From an uncultured Lachnospiraceae bacterium (lineage in GTDB: Bacteria; Bacillota; Clostridia; Lachnospirales; Lachnospiraceae), in assembly GCA_902463835.1 (NCBI GenBank), contig CABQGZ010000284.1, positions 1-5,280 on the forward strand: a DNA stretch of 5,280 nt, read 5' to 3'. Made by a program: the position numbers and the translations under genes. Below, in pieces: positions 1-5,280 of this stretch. Below the pieces are notes generated by a model. The model was not told where the DNA came from. It saw only the letters and a program-made list of their open reading frames with translations, and did no database searches. Positions within the stretch are counted from its first letter, which is position 1. Every line of letters begins with the position of its first letter.

Positions 1-131
1 ACGCCTGCACGGTTCAACGCTTCCTTGATCACGATTGCACCCAGATCTGCTGCTGGTGTATTGCTCAGTGCTCCGCCCATCTTGCCGATTGCCGTACGGC
101 ACGCGCCTGCTAAAACTACTTTTCTTGACAT
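1..131 (-). CDS. thl: Acetyl-CoA acetyltransferase (thiolase), N-terminal part, runs off the window
   Basis: Only the first 43 codons are present. The protein starts MSRKVVLAGACRTAIGKMGG and continues with a stretch containing ADLGAIVIKEALNRAGV. This is the classic N-terminus of biosynthetic thiolases (an RTxIG motif near residue 12, then a helix with LG..I.EAL.RAGV). Known for the family: two acetyl-CoA condense to acetoacetyl-CoA in the cytoplasm, the first step of the butyrate pathway in clostridia. The active-site Cys near residue 90 and the C-terminal His/Cys lie outside the window, so catalytic integrity cannot be judged. The ATG at 129-131 is chosen because an AAGAAGGAG ribosome binding site precedes it at a suitable distance. 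It lies about 220 bases downstream of hypE with a promoter and two Rex-like operators between, so it is probably its own transcription unit, perhaps the head of a butyrate cluster. Confidence 0.9.
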   Translation of the reverse strand, partial: MSRKVVLAGACRTAIGKMGGALSNTPAADLGAIVIKEALNRAG

Positions 132-138
132 GTTTTTC

Positions 139-147
139 TCTCCTTCT
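139..147 (-). promoter_or_regulatory. Ribosome binding site of thl
   Basis: The minus strand reads AAGAAGGAG about 7 bases before the ATG at 131. It is close to the ideal anti-16S match and fixes the thiolase start. Confidence 0.85.
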
Positions 148-199
148 TAACTCGAAATTTTTCCCAACGCTGATGCTGTGCATCTTGTATCTCTATGTA

Positions 200-217
200 T
201 TGTTATTTTTTTAACAA
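200..217. promoter_or_regulatory. Rex-like redox operator, leader-proximal copy
   Basis: The plus strand reads TTGTTATTTTTTTAACAA. It matches the established Rex consensus TTGTTAANNNNTTAACAA at all fixed positions but one (position 7 is T instead of A). Rex is a repressor that releases DNA when NADH/NAD+ is high, and in clostridia it commonly controls fermentation genes, including thiolase/crotonase clusters. The site lies about 70-85 bases upstream of the thl start codon. If the promoter at 282-310 is used, it falls roughly 60-75 bases downstream of the transcription start, where a bound repressor could act as a roadblock. A weaker alternative promoter could use the TTGTTA of this element as its -35. 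That Rex binds here is inference; the sequence match is direct. Confidence 0.72.
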
Positions 218-281
218 TCTTCCGTTAAAAAAAAGATGGTTGGGAGGGCCTTCCTGCCGGCCAGTTTTTTGTTTCGTCATG

Positions 282-310
282 ATTCTACCACAGTTGAAAC
301 GGAAATGCAA
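282..310 (-). promoter_or_regulatory. Candidate sigma-A promoter for thl
   Basis: On the minus strand a -35-like TTGCAT (310-305, 3 of 6 consensus bases) is followed after exactly 17 bases by TAGAAT (287-282, 5 of 6 of TATAAT). A TG dinucleotide one base before it gives an extended -10. The predicted transcription start is near 275, with a leader of about 145 bases before thl. The two Rex-like operators lie on either side of it, which fits regulated expression. The -35 is weak, so the extended -10 carries most of the support. Confidence 0.5.
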
Positions 311-327
311 TAGGGTAAGCAAAAATA

Positions 328-345
328 TTGTTAAAAAAATAACAA
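328..345. promoter_or_regulatory. Rex-like redox operator, hypE-proximal copy
   Basis: The plus strand reads TTGTTAAAAAAATAACAA, again a single mismatch to TTGTTAANNNNTTAACAA (position 12 is A instead of T). With one more base on each side (327-346) it is the exact reverse complement of 199-218. It begins just past the ancestral hypE stop (350-352) and lies about 18 bases upstream of the -35 of the candidate thl promoter. As RNA it could also fold into a 7-bp A-U hairpin followed by a short U run, but that is too weak to call a terminator. Confidence 0.7.
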
Positions 346-349
346 TTTT

Positions 350-1251
350 TTAACAGATTCTCGGCAGCCCCTCTCCCTGCAGCACTTCCAGATTGCGGAG
401 ACCCTCGCCGCAAGGGCCTGTTCCTTCTGATCCGCTGGAACAACGGCAATCATTTTCCCTTCGTTTCCCATATAGAGGGGATCCAGGCCTAAGAGACCGC
501 AAAAATCCTTTACCTGCGGCGATACCGGAATAGCGCTTTCATGAAGTTCGATGGTTGTCCGGGAGGCTGTTGCCAGTTCTTTCAGTACCGTAGCAAGCCC
601 TCCCCTGGTCACGTCACGCATGGCATGCACTTCGATTCCTGCACCAAAAAGGGCAGCTGTCATCTGGCCCAGAGGAGCGTTATCGCTCTCTATGGTATTG
701 GAAATGCCCATCCGGCAAGAGAGGACCGCCGCATGGTGGTCTCCCAGCTGGCCGGAGACAAGTATCACATCTCCTGCCTGAATGCGGCCAGCGGATACCT
801 CTCTTTCCTCCGGGATGAAGCCTACACCGGTGGTATTGATATAGCATTCTCCGTTTCCGTTCACCACCTTTGTATCCCCGGCAATGATCTCAACACCGGC
901 TTCCCGGGCTGTCGCAGCCATGTCGTGGACGATTTTTGCCAGAAGAGACATCTCCATCCCCTCCTGCAGGATAAAGCCGCAGGTGATATAGCGTGGCTTT
1001 GCTCCCCGCATGAGAAGGTCGTTCACGGTTCCGCAGATGCACAGGCGGCCGATATTTCCGCCCGGATAACAGACGGGGGTCACAACAAAGCTGTCCGTAG
1101 TCACGGCGATTCTTCCGGAACCTGCAACCACGGCGCTGTCCTCCATCTGATCCAATATCTCATTGTGAAATTCTTTTGCAAAAATACCTTCAATCAGCTG
1201 ACTGGTGGCAGCGCCTCCGCTTCCATGAGCCATTATAATTCTCTCTTCCAT
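350..1251 (-). pseudogene. hypE: hypE, hydrogenase maturation carbamoyl dehydratase, broken by an internal out-of-frame deletion
   Basis: HypE accepts a carbamoyl group on its C-terminal Cys and dehydrates it with ATP to a thiocyanate that supplies the cyanide ligands of [NiFe]-hydrogenase. Residues 1-282 from the ATG at 1251 read as good HypE: HGSGG (9-13), TTDSFVV (51-57), PGGNIG (63-68), GDTKVV (125-130), RDVTRGG (212-218), GNEGK (262-266). After ALAA (279-282, ending near 406) the frame gives an unrelated tail ending KKLLFF (stop 331-333, 306 residues). In another frame, from about 406 to the stop at 350-352, the sequence reads LRNLEVLQGEGLPRIC, the canonical HypE end with the essential Cys. 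Compared with E. coli HypE, about 30 residues between these parts are missing, so I infer a deletion of roughly 90-110 bp with a frame change near 398-410. The start at 1251 is favoured over an upstream ATG at 1293 because of the ribosome binding site and because the longer form would overlap hypD. The gap to hypD is 16 bases. Confidence 0.85.
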
Positions 1252-1258
1252 AGAAATA

Positions 1259-1266
1259 CTTCCTTT
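1259..1266 (-). promoter_or_regulatory. Ribosome binding site deciding the hypE start
   Basis: The minus strand reads AAAGGAAG, 7 bases before the ATG at 1251, and lies in the short gap before the hypD stop (1268-1270). It supports the protein start MEERIIMAHGSGG over the 14-residue-longer form. Confidence 0.8.
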
Positions 1267-1267
1267 C

Positions 1268-2183
1268 TTAAGACTGTCCCGTAAGATATGCACTGTTGCA
1301 GCTGCCCTCCCCGGAAACCATGCATGCCCCCTGGGGTGTCAGAGGCTTGCACACCGTTCCAAACAAGGGACATTCCTCCGGCGCCATCTTTCCCATTAGG
1401 ATCCTGTCACAGCAGCATGCCTTATTTCGTTTCTGATCCTCCATAAGCCCCGCGCTTCCGGCGTCATACGCCGCATATTCCCTGCGCAGCACTTTTCCGG
1501 TGGATGGAATTCTTCCCATGCCCCGCCACACGGCGTCTGCGTCTTCAAAATATTTTTCCACCAGCTTCTGTGCCTGCACATTGCCTTCCTCACACACTAC
1601 CCGTGGATAGAAATTCATGACGACGCCTCTGCCTGCTTCCTTCACGATTCCTGCCAGTGCATAGAGAATCTCCTCCCCCTCAAAGCCGCTGACTCCAAAG
1701 GGAATCTGATACCTGCGGGCCAGAGGCTCAATTTGTCAGCTTCTTCTCTGTCACTTCCTCCATCAAAAGAGCGTAGACCGGCGTGGTTGTCTCAAATCCA
1801 ACTGCGGCAAAGACAAAGGTCGTCCCAGGCTCCTTTTTTGCCATGGCAGCCACCTCCATGGGGGAATAAACCATGACCGCCCGGCCGCCAAGCCCCGTAA
1901 CCTCACTTAAGCTGCGGGCGCTCCCCGGTACCCGGAGCATGTCCCCGAAGGTCACCACACACGTACCAGGCGTCAGCGCCAGTTCAATCAATCTGTCTAT
2001 GTAAGCAGTGGGTGTGACACACACCGGGCAGCCCGGCCCGGATAACAGGTGGAGCTTTGGCGACAGCATGGTACGGATCCCATTCTTAGAAATTGCTGCC
2101 GTATGGCTTCCGCAAATCTCCATAATATTCAGTTCCGGTCCATCGTATTCTTTTAAAAATTGTTTTACTTCCTTGAAATTCAT
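1268..2183 (-). pseudogene. hypD: hypD, hydrogenase maturation iron-sulfur scaffold, split by an internal out-of-frame deletion
   Basis: HypD with HypC forms the cytoplasmic scaffold on which the Fe(CN)2CO unit is built; it carries a [4Fe-4S] cluster. The N-terminal part (2183-1728, 151 residues) has MEICGSHT (21-28, with the iron-ligand Cys24), GPGCPVC (49-55), FGD (79-81), RVPG (84-87), YSPME (106-110) and GFETT (129-133), then stops after KKLTN. The C-terminal part is open in another frame from about 1735 to 1268. It begins EPLARRYQIPFGVSGFEG and contains WRGMG, the Cys-rich cluster region CCCDR, EECPLFGTVC and GACMVSGEGSC, which are typical HypD ends. Between the parts about 45 residues expected from E. 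coli-type HypD are absent, including the conserved PGHVS motif. I infer a deletion of about 140 bp that also shifts the frame, with its junction near 1727-1736. The start follows an AGGAG 7-8 bases upstream. The gap to hypC is 58 bases. A functional HypD is very unlikely. Confidence 0.87.
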
Positions 2184-2241
2184 GAAAAATCTCCTGTTCC
2201 TTACAGATTCCTAGCTGAAGCACTGCTCTCCTCTCTGAATC

Positions 2242-2457
2242 TCAAGAATAGCCTCCCACATCCTCCATAAGTTCCGCAAGACTTTCCGCTTCTTGGGCAG
2301 CAACCTTCTGTAAAATGCATCCTGCATGCACCAGCACATAGTCGCCGACTTTGATATCTACAAGACCGCTTCTGGCCGTCACCTGATTTCCATTGAAGTC
2401 TACCAGCGCATCCTTCTCTCCTATTTTGATCACTTTTCCTGGTAATGCTACGCACAT
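2242..2457 (-). CDS. hypC: HypC, hydrogenase maturation chaperone
   Basis: A small 71-residue protein starting MCVALPGKVIKIG. The family hallmark is MC at the very N-terminus followed by a PGKV strand; after Met removal Cys2 binds the iron handed to the hydrogenase large subunit. Also visible are the OB-fold-like core VDIKVGDYVLVHAG (residues 33-46, with His44) and the acidic C-terminal helix with EAESLAELM. Length is normal for the family (about 70-95). An AAGGAAAGGA ribosome binding site precedes it at a somewhat long spacing (about 12 bases). It lies 31 bases after hypF and 58 bases before hypD, the usual HypC-HypD pairing. Its partner HypD is broken here, so an intact HypC would have nothing to form the scaffold complex with. 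The Cys47 in HAGC is not a family hallmark. Confidence 0.93.
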   Translation of the reverse strand: MCVALPGKVIKIGEKDALVDFNGNQVTARSGLVDIKVGDYVLVHAGCILQKVAAQEAESLAELMEDVGGYS

Positions 2458-2488
2458 AATATCGCAGATCCTTTCCTTATTCTATATT

Positions 2489-4876
2489 CTATAAAAGCAT
2501 ACTATAAACCTGTCCCAAAGCGATACCGCCATCTCCGCAGGGGACTTTTTCATTGGTATATACGCGGTATCCCTTCTGCGTTAACCCTTCCGCCAGCTCG
2601 GGCAGCAGAATCCGATTGGCAAAGCTTCCGCCGCTGAGTGCCGCCTGGCTTACGGAATATTCTTTGAAAAGTTCTTCCGCCATTGCCACAAAAGCTTCTG
2701 CCACCGCCCGATGAAAAAGATATGCCAGAATATCCCGCCATTGTTCCCGGCTATCCTGCACCCGTGAGAATTTCTCAAGCATATCCGCAATCAGCTGCAC
2801 ACCGTCCGCCAGCCAGACGCCATCCACCTTTTTCAGTTTCAGAGACAGCGTCTCACTTTTCTGTTCCAGCCATTCTCTCCCTCTGTGTGCCGCCTGCTCC
2901 AGCAGAATAGCACACTCTCCCTCGTAAGAATTGTAGTGACAGATATCCAGCAGGGCGCTTACCGCGTCAAAGAGCCTTCCCATGGAAGAAGAGTAAACGG
3001 TATTGATATTTTGCTTCCATGCCGCCTCCTGCAACGTTTGCTGACCCATGTATCTCTCATACGCATCCTGCGATCCGCTCTCTATCTGTCCCTTGTATTT
3101 CACGCACTTCTCACATTCTGTACCCAGTCCACGCTCCCGTGCCTCCATAATATAAGAGAACAAGGTCTTATCCGCATCCTTCGCCCCATCATCACCGCCC
3201 AGAAGCTTCACCGGGACAAGATGCCCCACACGCAAGGTTCTCTCCCCTTCGCAGACAAAGACCTCGCTTCCCCAAATAGTTCCGTCTGTTCCAAAACCGG
3301 TTCCGTCAAAAGCAAAGCCCAATACACGCCCGCCAAGTCCATGCTCTGCAATCACCGAGGCCACATGGGCATGATGGTGCTGCACTTTTTTCTCCATTCC
3401 CTGGGATGATACGTAAGATGGGTGCAGATCGCCCACCGTAAGTGTTGGCTCTATCGCAAGCAGCTTCTCCATCCGCAGGATGGCTTCCTCCCTCCTTTGG
3501 ATGCATCGAACCTCCTCCAGATCTCCGAAGTGCTGACTTAAGTATACAAGATTTCCGTGTCCCAGGGCAAATACTGCTTTCAGATCTCCGCCCGCAGCAA
3601 AGGTATCCCGGGGCAGGGCTTCCGTAATGGCAATGGGTTCCGGTACAAGTCCCCTCGCCCGGCGGATGACCTGGACAAATTCCCCGTTGACCTGATAGAT
3701 GGAATCATCCAGCGGGGTAAGAATCTCCCTGTCATGGGAGAGAATCGCATCCGGGCATCCCTGACGCATCAGTTCTTCCATCTCCCCGTCCTCCGTTATG
3801 ATTGGCTCTCCTCCCCGGTTTCCGCTTGTCATAACCAGGGGACCGGTTTCCTTAAGAAGCAGAAGCTGCAGCGGATTACAGGGCAGCATCGCTCCAATTC
3901 GATCGCTTGTCCCACAAATTTCTGAAACAAAGTCCCGCTTCTTATTTAAAAGGACAATCGGTCTGGCAGTAGAAAGCAGAAGTTCTTCCTCCTTTGGTGA
4001 GACCTGACAATATTCCTTCAATTGCTGTAAGTCGAAAAACATCACAGCAAAGGGCTTCCTGTCCCGGTGCTTGAACTCCCGCAGTCTTCCCGCCGCCCTG
4101 GCACTGAAGGGAGAAAATGCAAAATGGTAGCCACCGATATCCTTGACTGCGACAATTTTCTCCATCCGCAATGCCATTACCGCTTTTTCTAATATCCGCT
4201 CTGTGCCCTCTCTCTCCCCTGTCAATTGTCCTTCCTCACAGGACGTCCACATTAAGGTCGGGCCGCAATCATGACATGCAATGGTCTGGGCATGACGGCG
4301 GATGTTTCCTCTCTCCCGATACTCTCTCCCGCACTCTGGACACATGGGGAACACATCCATGGTGATACTTTCCCTGTCATAGGGAACGGCTCTCTGGATG
4401 GAATAGCGGGGGCCGCACTGGGTGCAGCTGATAAAGGGATAGCGGTACCTTCGATTCCTTTTATCAAAGAGCTCTGCCCTGCAGCGATCACAGGTTGGAA
4501 AATCCACCGGCAGGAAGCGCTTATCCTCCCTGGCTTCTGTGCTTTCTACGATCTGAAAATTTTCATAGGGTGTGTTTCTTCCATATATCTTTGGCGTCTC
4601 ACCATCATCAATATCTTCACCGATTCCTCCACCAATACCATCATACATGAGGTCCTCCGACTCAATGGTATCAATTCGCCCCACCGGAAAGCATGCAAAA
4701 CGGCGGAAAAATTCCTCCACCGCCTGCTGCCGCCCCGAGACTATGATCTCCACCACGCCTCCCATATTCTTTACTTGTCCCTGTAATCCACATTCCTCTG
4801 CCAGCTCTGCCACGGCCGGTCGAAAACCTACGCCCTGCACCAGACCTGTGACAGTGATTTTTTTATTTACATGCAT
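2489..4876 (-). CDS. hypF: HypF, carbamoyltransferase for hydrogenase maturation
   Basis: HypF converts carbamoyl phosphate and ATP to carbamoyl-AMP and transfers the carbamoyl group to the HypE C-terminal Cys. All four parts are visible (numbering from the upstream ATG at 4891): acylphosphatase-like domain with VQGVGFRP (18-25); two zinc fingers with C134/C137/C156/C159 and C184/C187/C206/C209; YrdC-like domain about 230-415 with KHRDRKPFAVM (274-284) and TSGN (355-358); Kae1-like domain about 430-795 with HHHAH (505-509), FDGTGFG (528-534), SGGSFANR (753-760) and GDGG (786-789). Length is 795-800 residues against 750 in E. coli, partly from a Gly/Asp-rich insert at 81-112. I favour the ATG at 4876 (sixth codon), which has GGAAG 8 bases upstream. 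The ATG at 4891 overlaps the previous stop by one base and has its G-run only 2 bases away. No frame damage is visible, unlike hypD and hypE downstream. Confidence 0.95.
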   Translation of the reverse strand: MHVNKKITVTGLVQGVGFRPAVAELAEECGLQGQVKNMGGVVEIIVSGRQQAVEEFFRRFACFPVGRIDTIESEDLMYDGIGGGIGEDIDDGETPKIYGRNTPYENFQIVESTEAREDKRFLPVDFPTCDRCRAELFDKRNRRYRYPFISCTQCGPRYSIQRAVPYDRESITMDVFPMCPECGREYRERGNIRRHAQTIACHDCGPTLMWTSCEEGQLTGEREGTERILEKAVMALRMEKIVAVKDIGGYHFAFSPFSARAAGRLREFKHRDRKPFAVMFFDLQQLKEYCQVSPKEEELLLSTARPIVLLNKKRDFVSEICGTSDRIGAMLPCNPLQLLLLKETGPLVMTSGNRGGEPIITEDGEMEELMRQGCPDAILSHDREILTPLDDSIYQVNGEFVQVIRRARGLVPEPIAITEALPRDTFAAGGDLKAVFALGHGNLVYLSQHFGDLEEVRCIQRREEAILRMEKLLAIEPTLTVGDLHPSYVSSQGMEKKVQHHHAHVASVIAEHGLGGRVLGFAFDGTGFGTDGTIWGSEVFVCEGERTLRVGHLVPVKLLGGDDGAKDADKTLFSYIMEARERGLGTECEKCVKYKGQIESGSQDAYERYMGQQTLQEAAWKQNINTVYSSSMGRLFDAVSALLDICHYNSYEGECAILLEQAAHRGREWLEQKSETLSLKLKKVDGVWLADGVQLIADMLEKFSRVQDSREQWRDILAYLFHRAVAEAFVAMAEELFKEYSVSQAALSGGSFANRILLPELAEGLTQKGYRVYTNEKVPCGDGGIALGQVYSMLL

Positions 4877-4884
4877 TTTTATTA

Positions 4885-4889
4885 CTTCC
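4885..4889 (-). promoter_or_regulatory. Ribosome binding site deciding the hypF start
   Basis: The minus strand reads GGAAG followed by 8 bases and the ATG at 4876. This is well spaced, whereas the ATG at 4891 has AAGGGG only two bases before it. The site lies just inside the longer reading frame, so translation of hypF probably starts within a few bases of the upstream gene's stop and may be coupled to it. Confidence 0.6.
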
Positions 4890-4890
4890 A

Positions 4891-5280
4891 TTACCCCTTC
4901 TCAATCACGCACGTATGCTTCCCCGCCGGCGCATCCTTATCGTAATTGATCCCCACAAGCAGAATCTCACCACCATAATCCTTAATTGCATCGGGATAAT
5001 GCTTATCCCTGATCTGATCGATTGCTCCCTCTGCCGACTTGTTCCACTTTAATTCAATCACCAGCGCCGGAAGAGGCGAATCCTTTTTCGGCAGATACAC
5101 GATATCCGCATAACCGTCACCGGAAGGCAGCTCTTCGAACTTCAGATATTCGTCCGCATAACTGAAAAACGCTCGTTTGATCACGCTGCACAAGGACTGC
5201 TCATTATTGTAATATAACGGCGCTTCCTCCCCGTGGATTTTTTCAATCTGCTCCGCCACCGCATCCGCATTCTGATGAAC
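4891..5280 (-). CDS. AAA-ATPase-like / PD-(D/E)XK nuclease-family protein, C-terminal part
   Basis: The frame is open from the window edge to the stop at 4891-4893, giving 129 residues. The internal GTG at 5257-5259 is read as Val and is not a start: the frame continues upstream with VHQNADAVAEQIEKIHGEE, which fits the family. The segment matches the C-terminal PD-(D/E)XK domain found behind an AAA-ATPase-like domain in many Lachnospiraceae and Bacteroidetes proteins: NNEQSL..VI..A, ELPSGDGYADIVYLP (nuclease-fold Asp), PALVIELKW (ExK pair), AIDQI..K.YPDAIKDYGGEILLVGINYDKD, and HTCVIEKG at the end. The D...ExK set of the nuclease fold is present, but the substrate and cellular role of this family are not established. 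The ATPase half lies outside the window. Its stop overlaps the upstream hypF ATG by one base (TAATG), so hypF could be read from the same transcript. Confidence 0.85.
   Translation of the reverse strand, partial: VHQNADAVAEQIEKIHGEEAPLYYNNEQSLCSVIKRAFFSYADEYLKFEELPSGDGYADIVYLPKKDSPLPALVIELKWNKSAEGAIDQIRDKHYPDAIKDYGGEILLVGINYDKDAPAGKHTCVIEKG

Noticed and set aside
223..270. Possible intrinsic terminator: GGCC...GGCC with T6 on the plus strand or T8 on the minus strand
   Set aside because: The stem is only 4 bp with an 8-base loop. On the minus strand the T-run starts 12 bases after the stem, and on the plus strand no gene would use it. Too weak to call.
541..1284. Long plus-strand open frame (247 codons) across hypE
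   Set aside because: It is antisense to a clearly recognisable hypE, its product resembles no family I know, and I see no convincing ribosome binding site. It is a shadow of hypE codon use.
1252..1293. Upstream ATG at 1293 that would lengthen hypE by 14 residues
   Set aside because: It would overlap the end of hypD, the extra residues are not HypE-like, and a strong ribosome binding site serves the ATG at 1251.
1720..1740. Programmed ribosomal frameshift joining the two hypD parts
   Set aside because: No slippery heptamer is evident at the junction, and about 45 conserved residues are missing from the DNA, which a frameshift cannot restore.
2184..2241. 58-base gap between hypC and hypD as a hidden gene or regulatory element
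   Set aside because: It holds only the hypD ribosome binding site and no open frame or palindrome of note.
2201..2455. 84-codon minus-strand open frame overlapping hypC
   Set aside because: It lies in another frame of hypC. The hypC frame has the MC..PGK hallmark and this one has no family features.

Overview
The window looks like a chromosomal piece of an anaerobic Firmicute, most likely a Lachnospiraceae-type gut clostridium. The reasons are the protein flavour of every gene, a thiolase N-terminus like those of butyrate producers, strong AGGAG-type ribosome binding sites, and a C-terminal AAA-ATPase/PD-(D/E)XK gene of a family common in that group. All genes lie on the minus strand, so transcription runs from high to low coordinates.

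Layout in the direction of transcription: (1) 5280-4891, the 3' end of an AAA-ATPase-like/PD-(D/E)XK nuclease-family gene; (2) 4876 (or 4891)-2489, hypF; (3) 2457-2242, hypC; (4) 2183-1268, hypD; (5) 1251-350, hypE; (6) a 218-base intergenic region (132-349) with two Rex-like operators and a candidate promoter; (7) 131-1, the 5' end of an acetyl-CoA acetyltransferase (thl).

HypF, HypC, HypD and HypE together build the Fe(CN)2CO group of [NiFe]-hydrogenases. HypF makes a carbamoyl adduct and passes it to the C-terminal Cys of HypE, HypE dehydrates it to cyanide, and the HypC-HypD complex holds the iron that receives the ligands. Here hypF and hypC look intact, but hypD and hypE each appear to carry an internal out-of-frame deletion. 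hypD lacks about 45 codons including the PGHVS motif. hypE lacks about 30 codons, and its PRIC C-terminus survives only in another reading frame. Taken at face value, cyanide-ligand synthesis is broken in this strain. No hypA, hypB or hydrogenase structural gene is visible in the window.

The thl gene downstream probably has its own promoter. It is flanked by two near-perfect matches to the Rex (NADH/NAD+ sensor) operator, one directly after the hypE stop and one in the leader, arranged as exact 20-bp inverted copies of each other.
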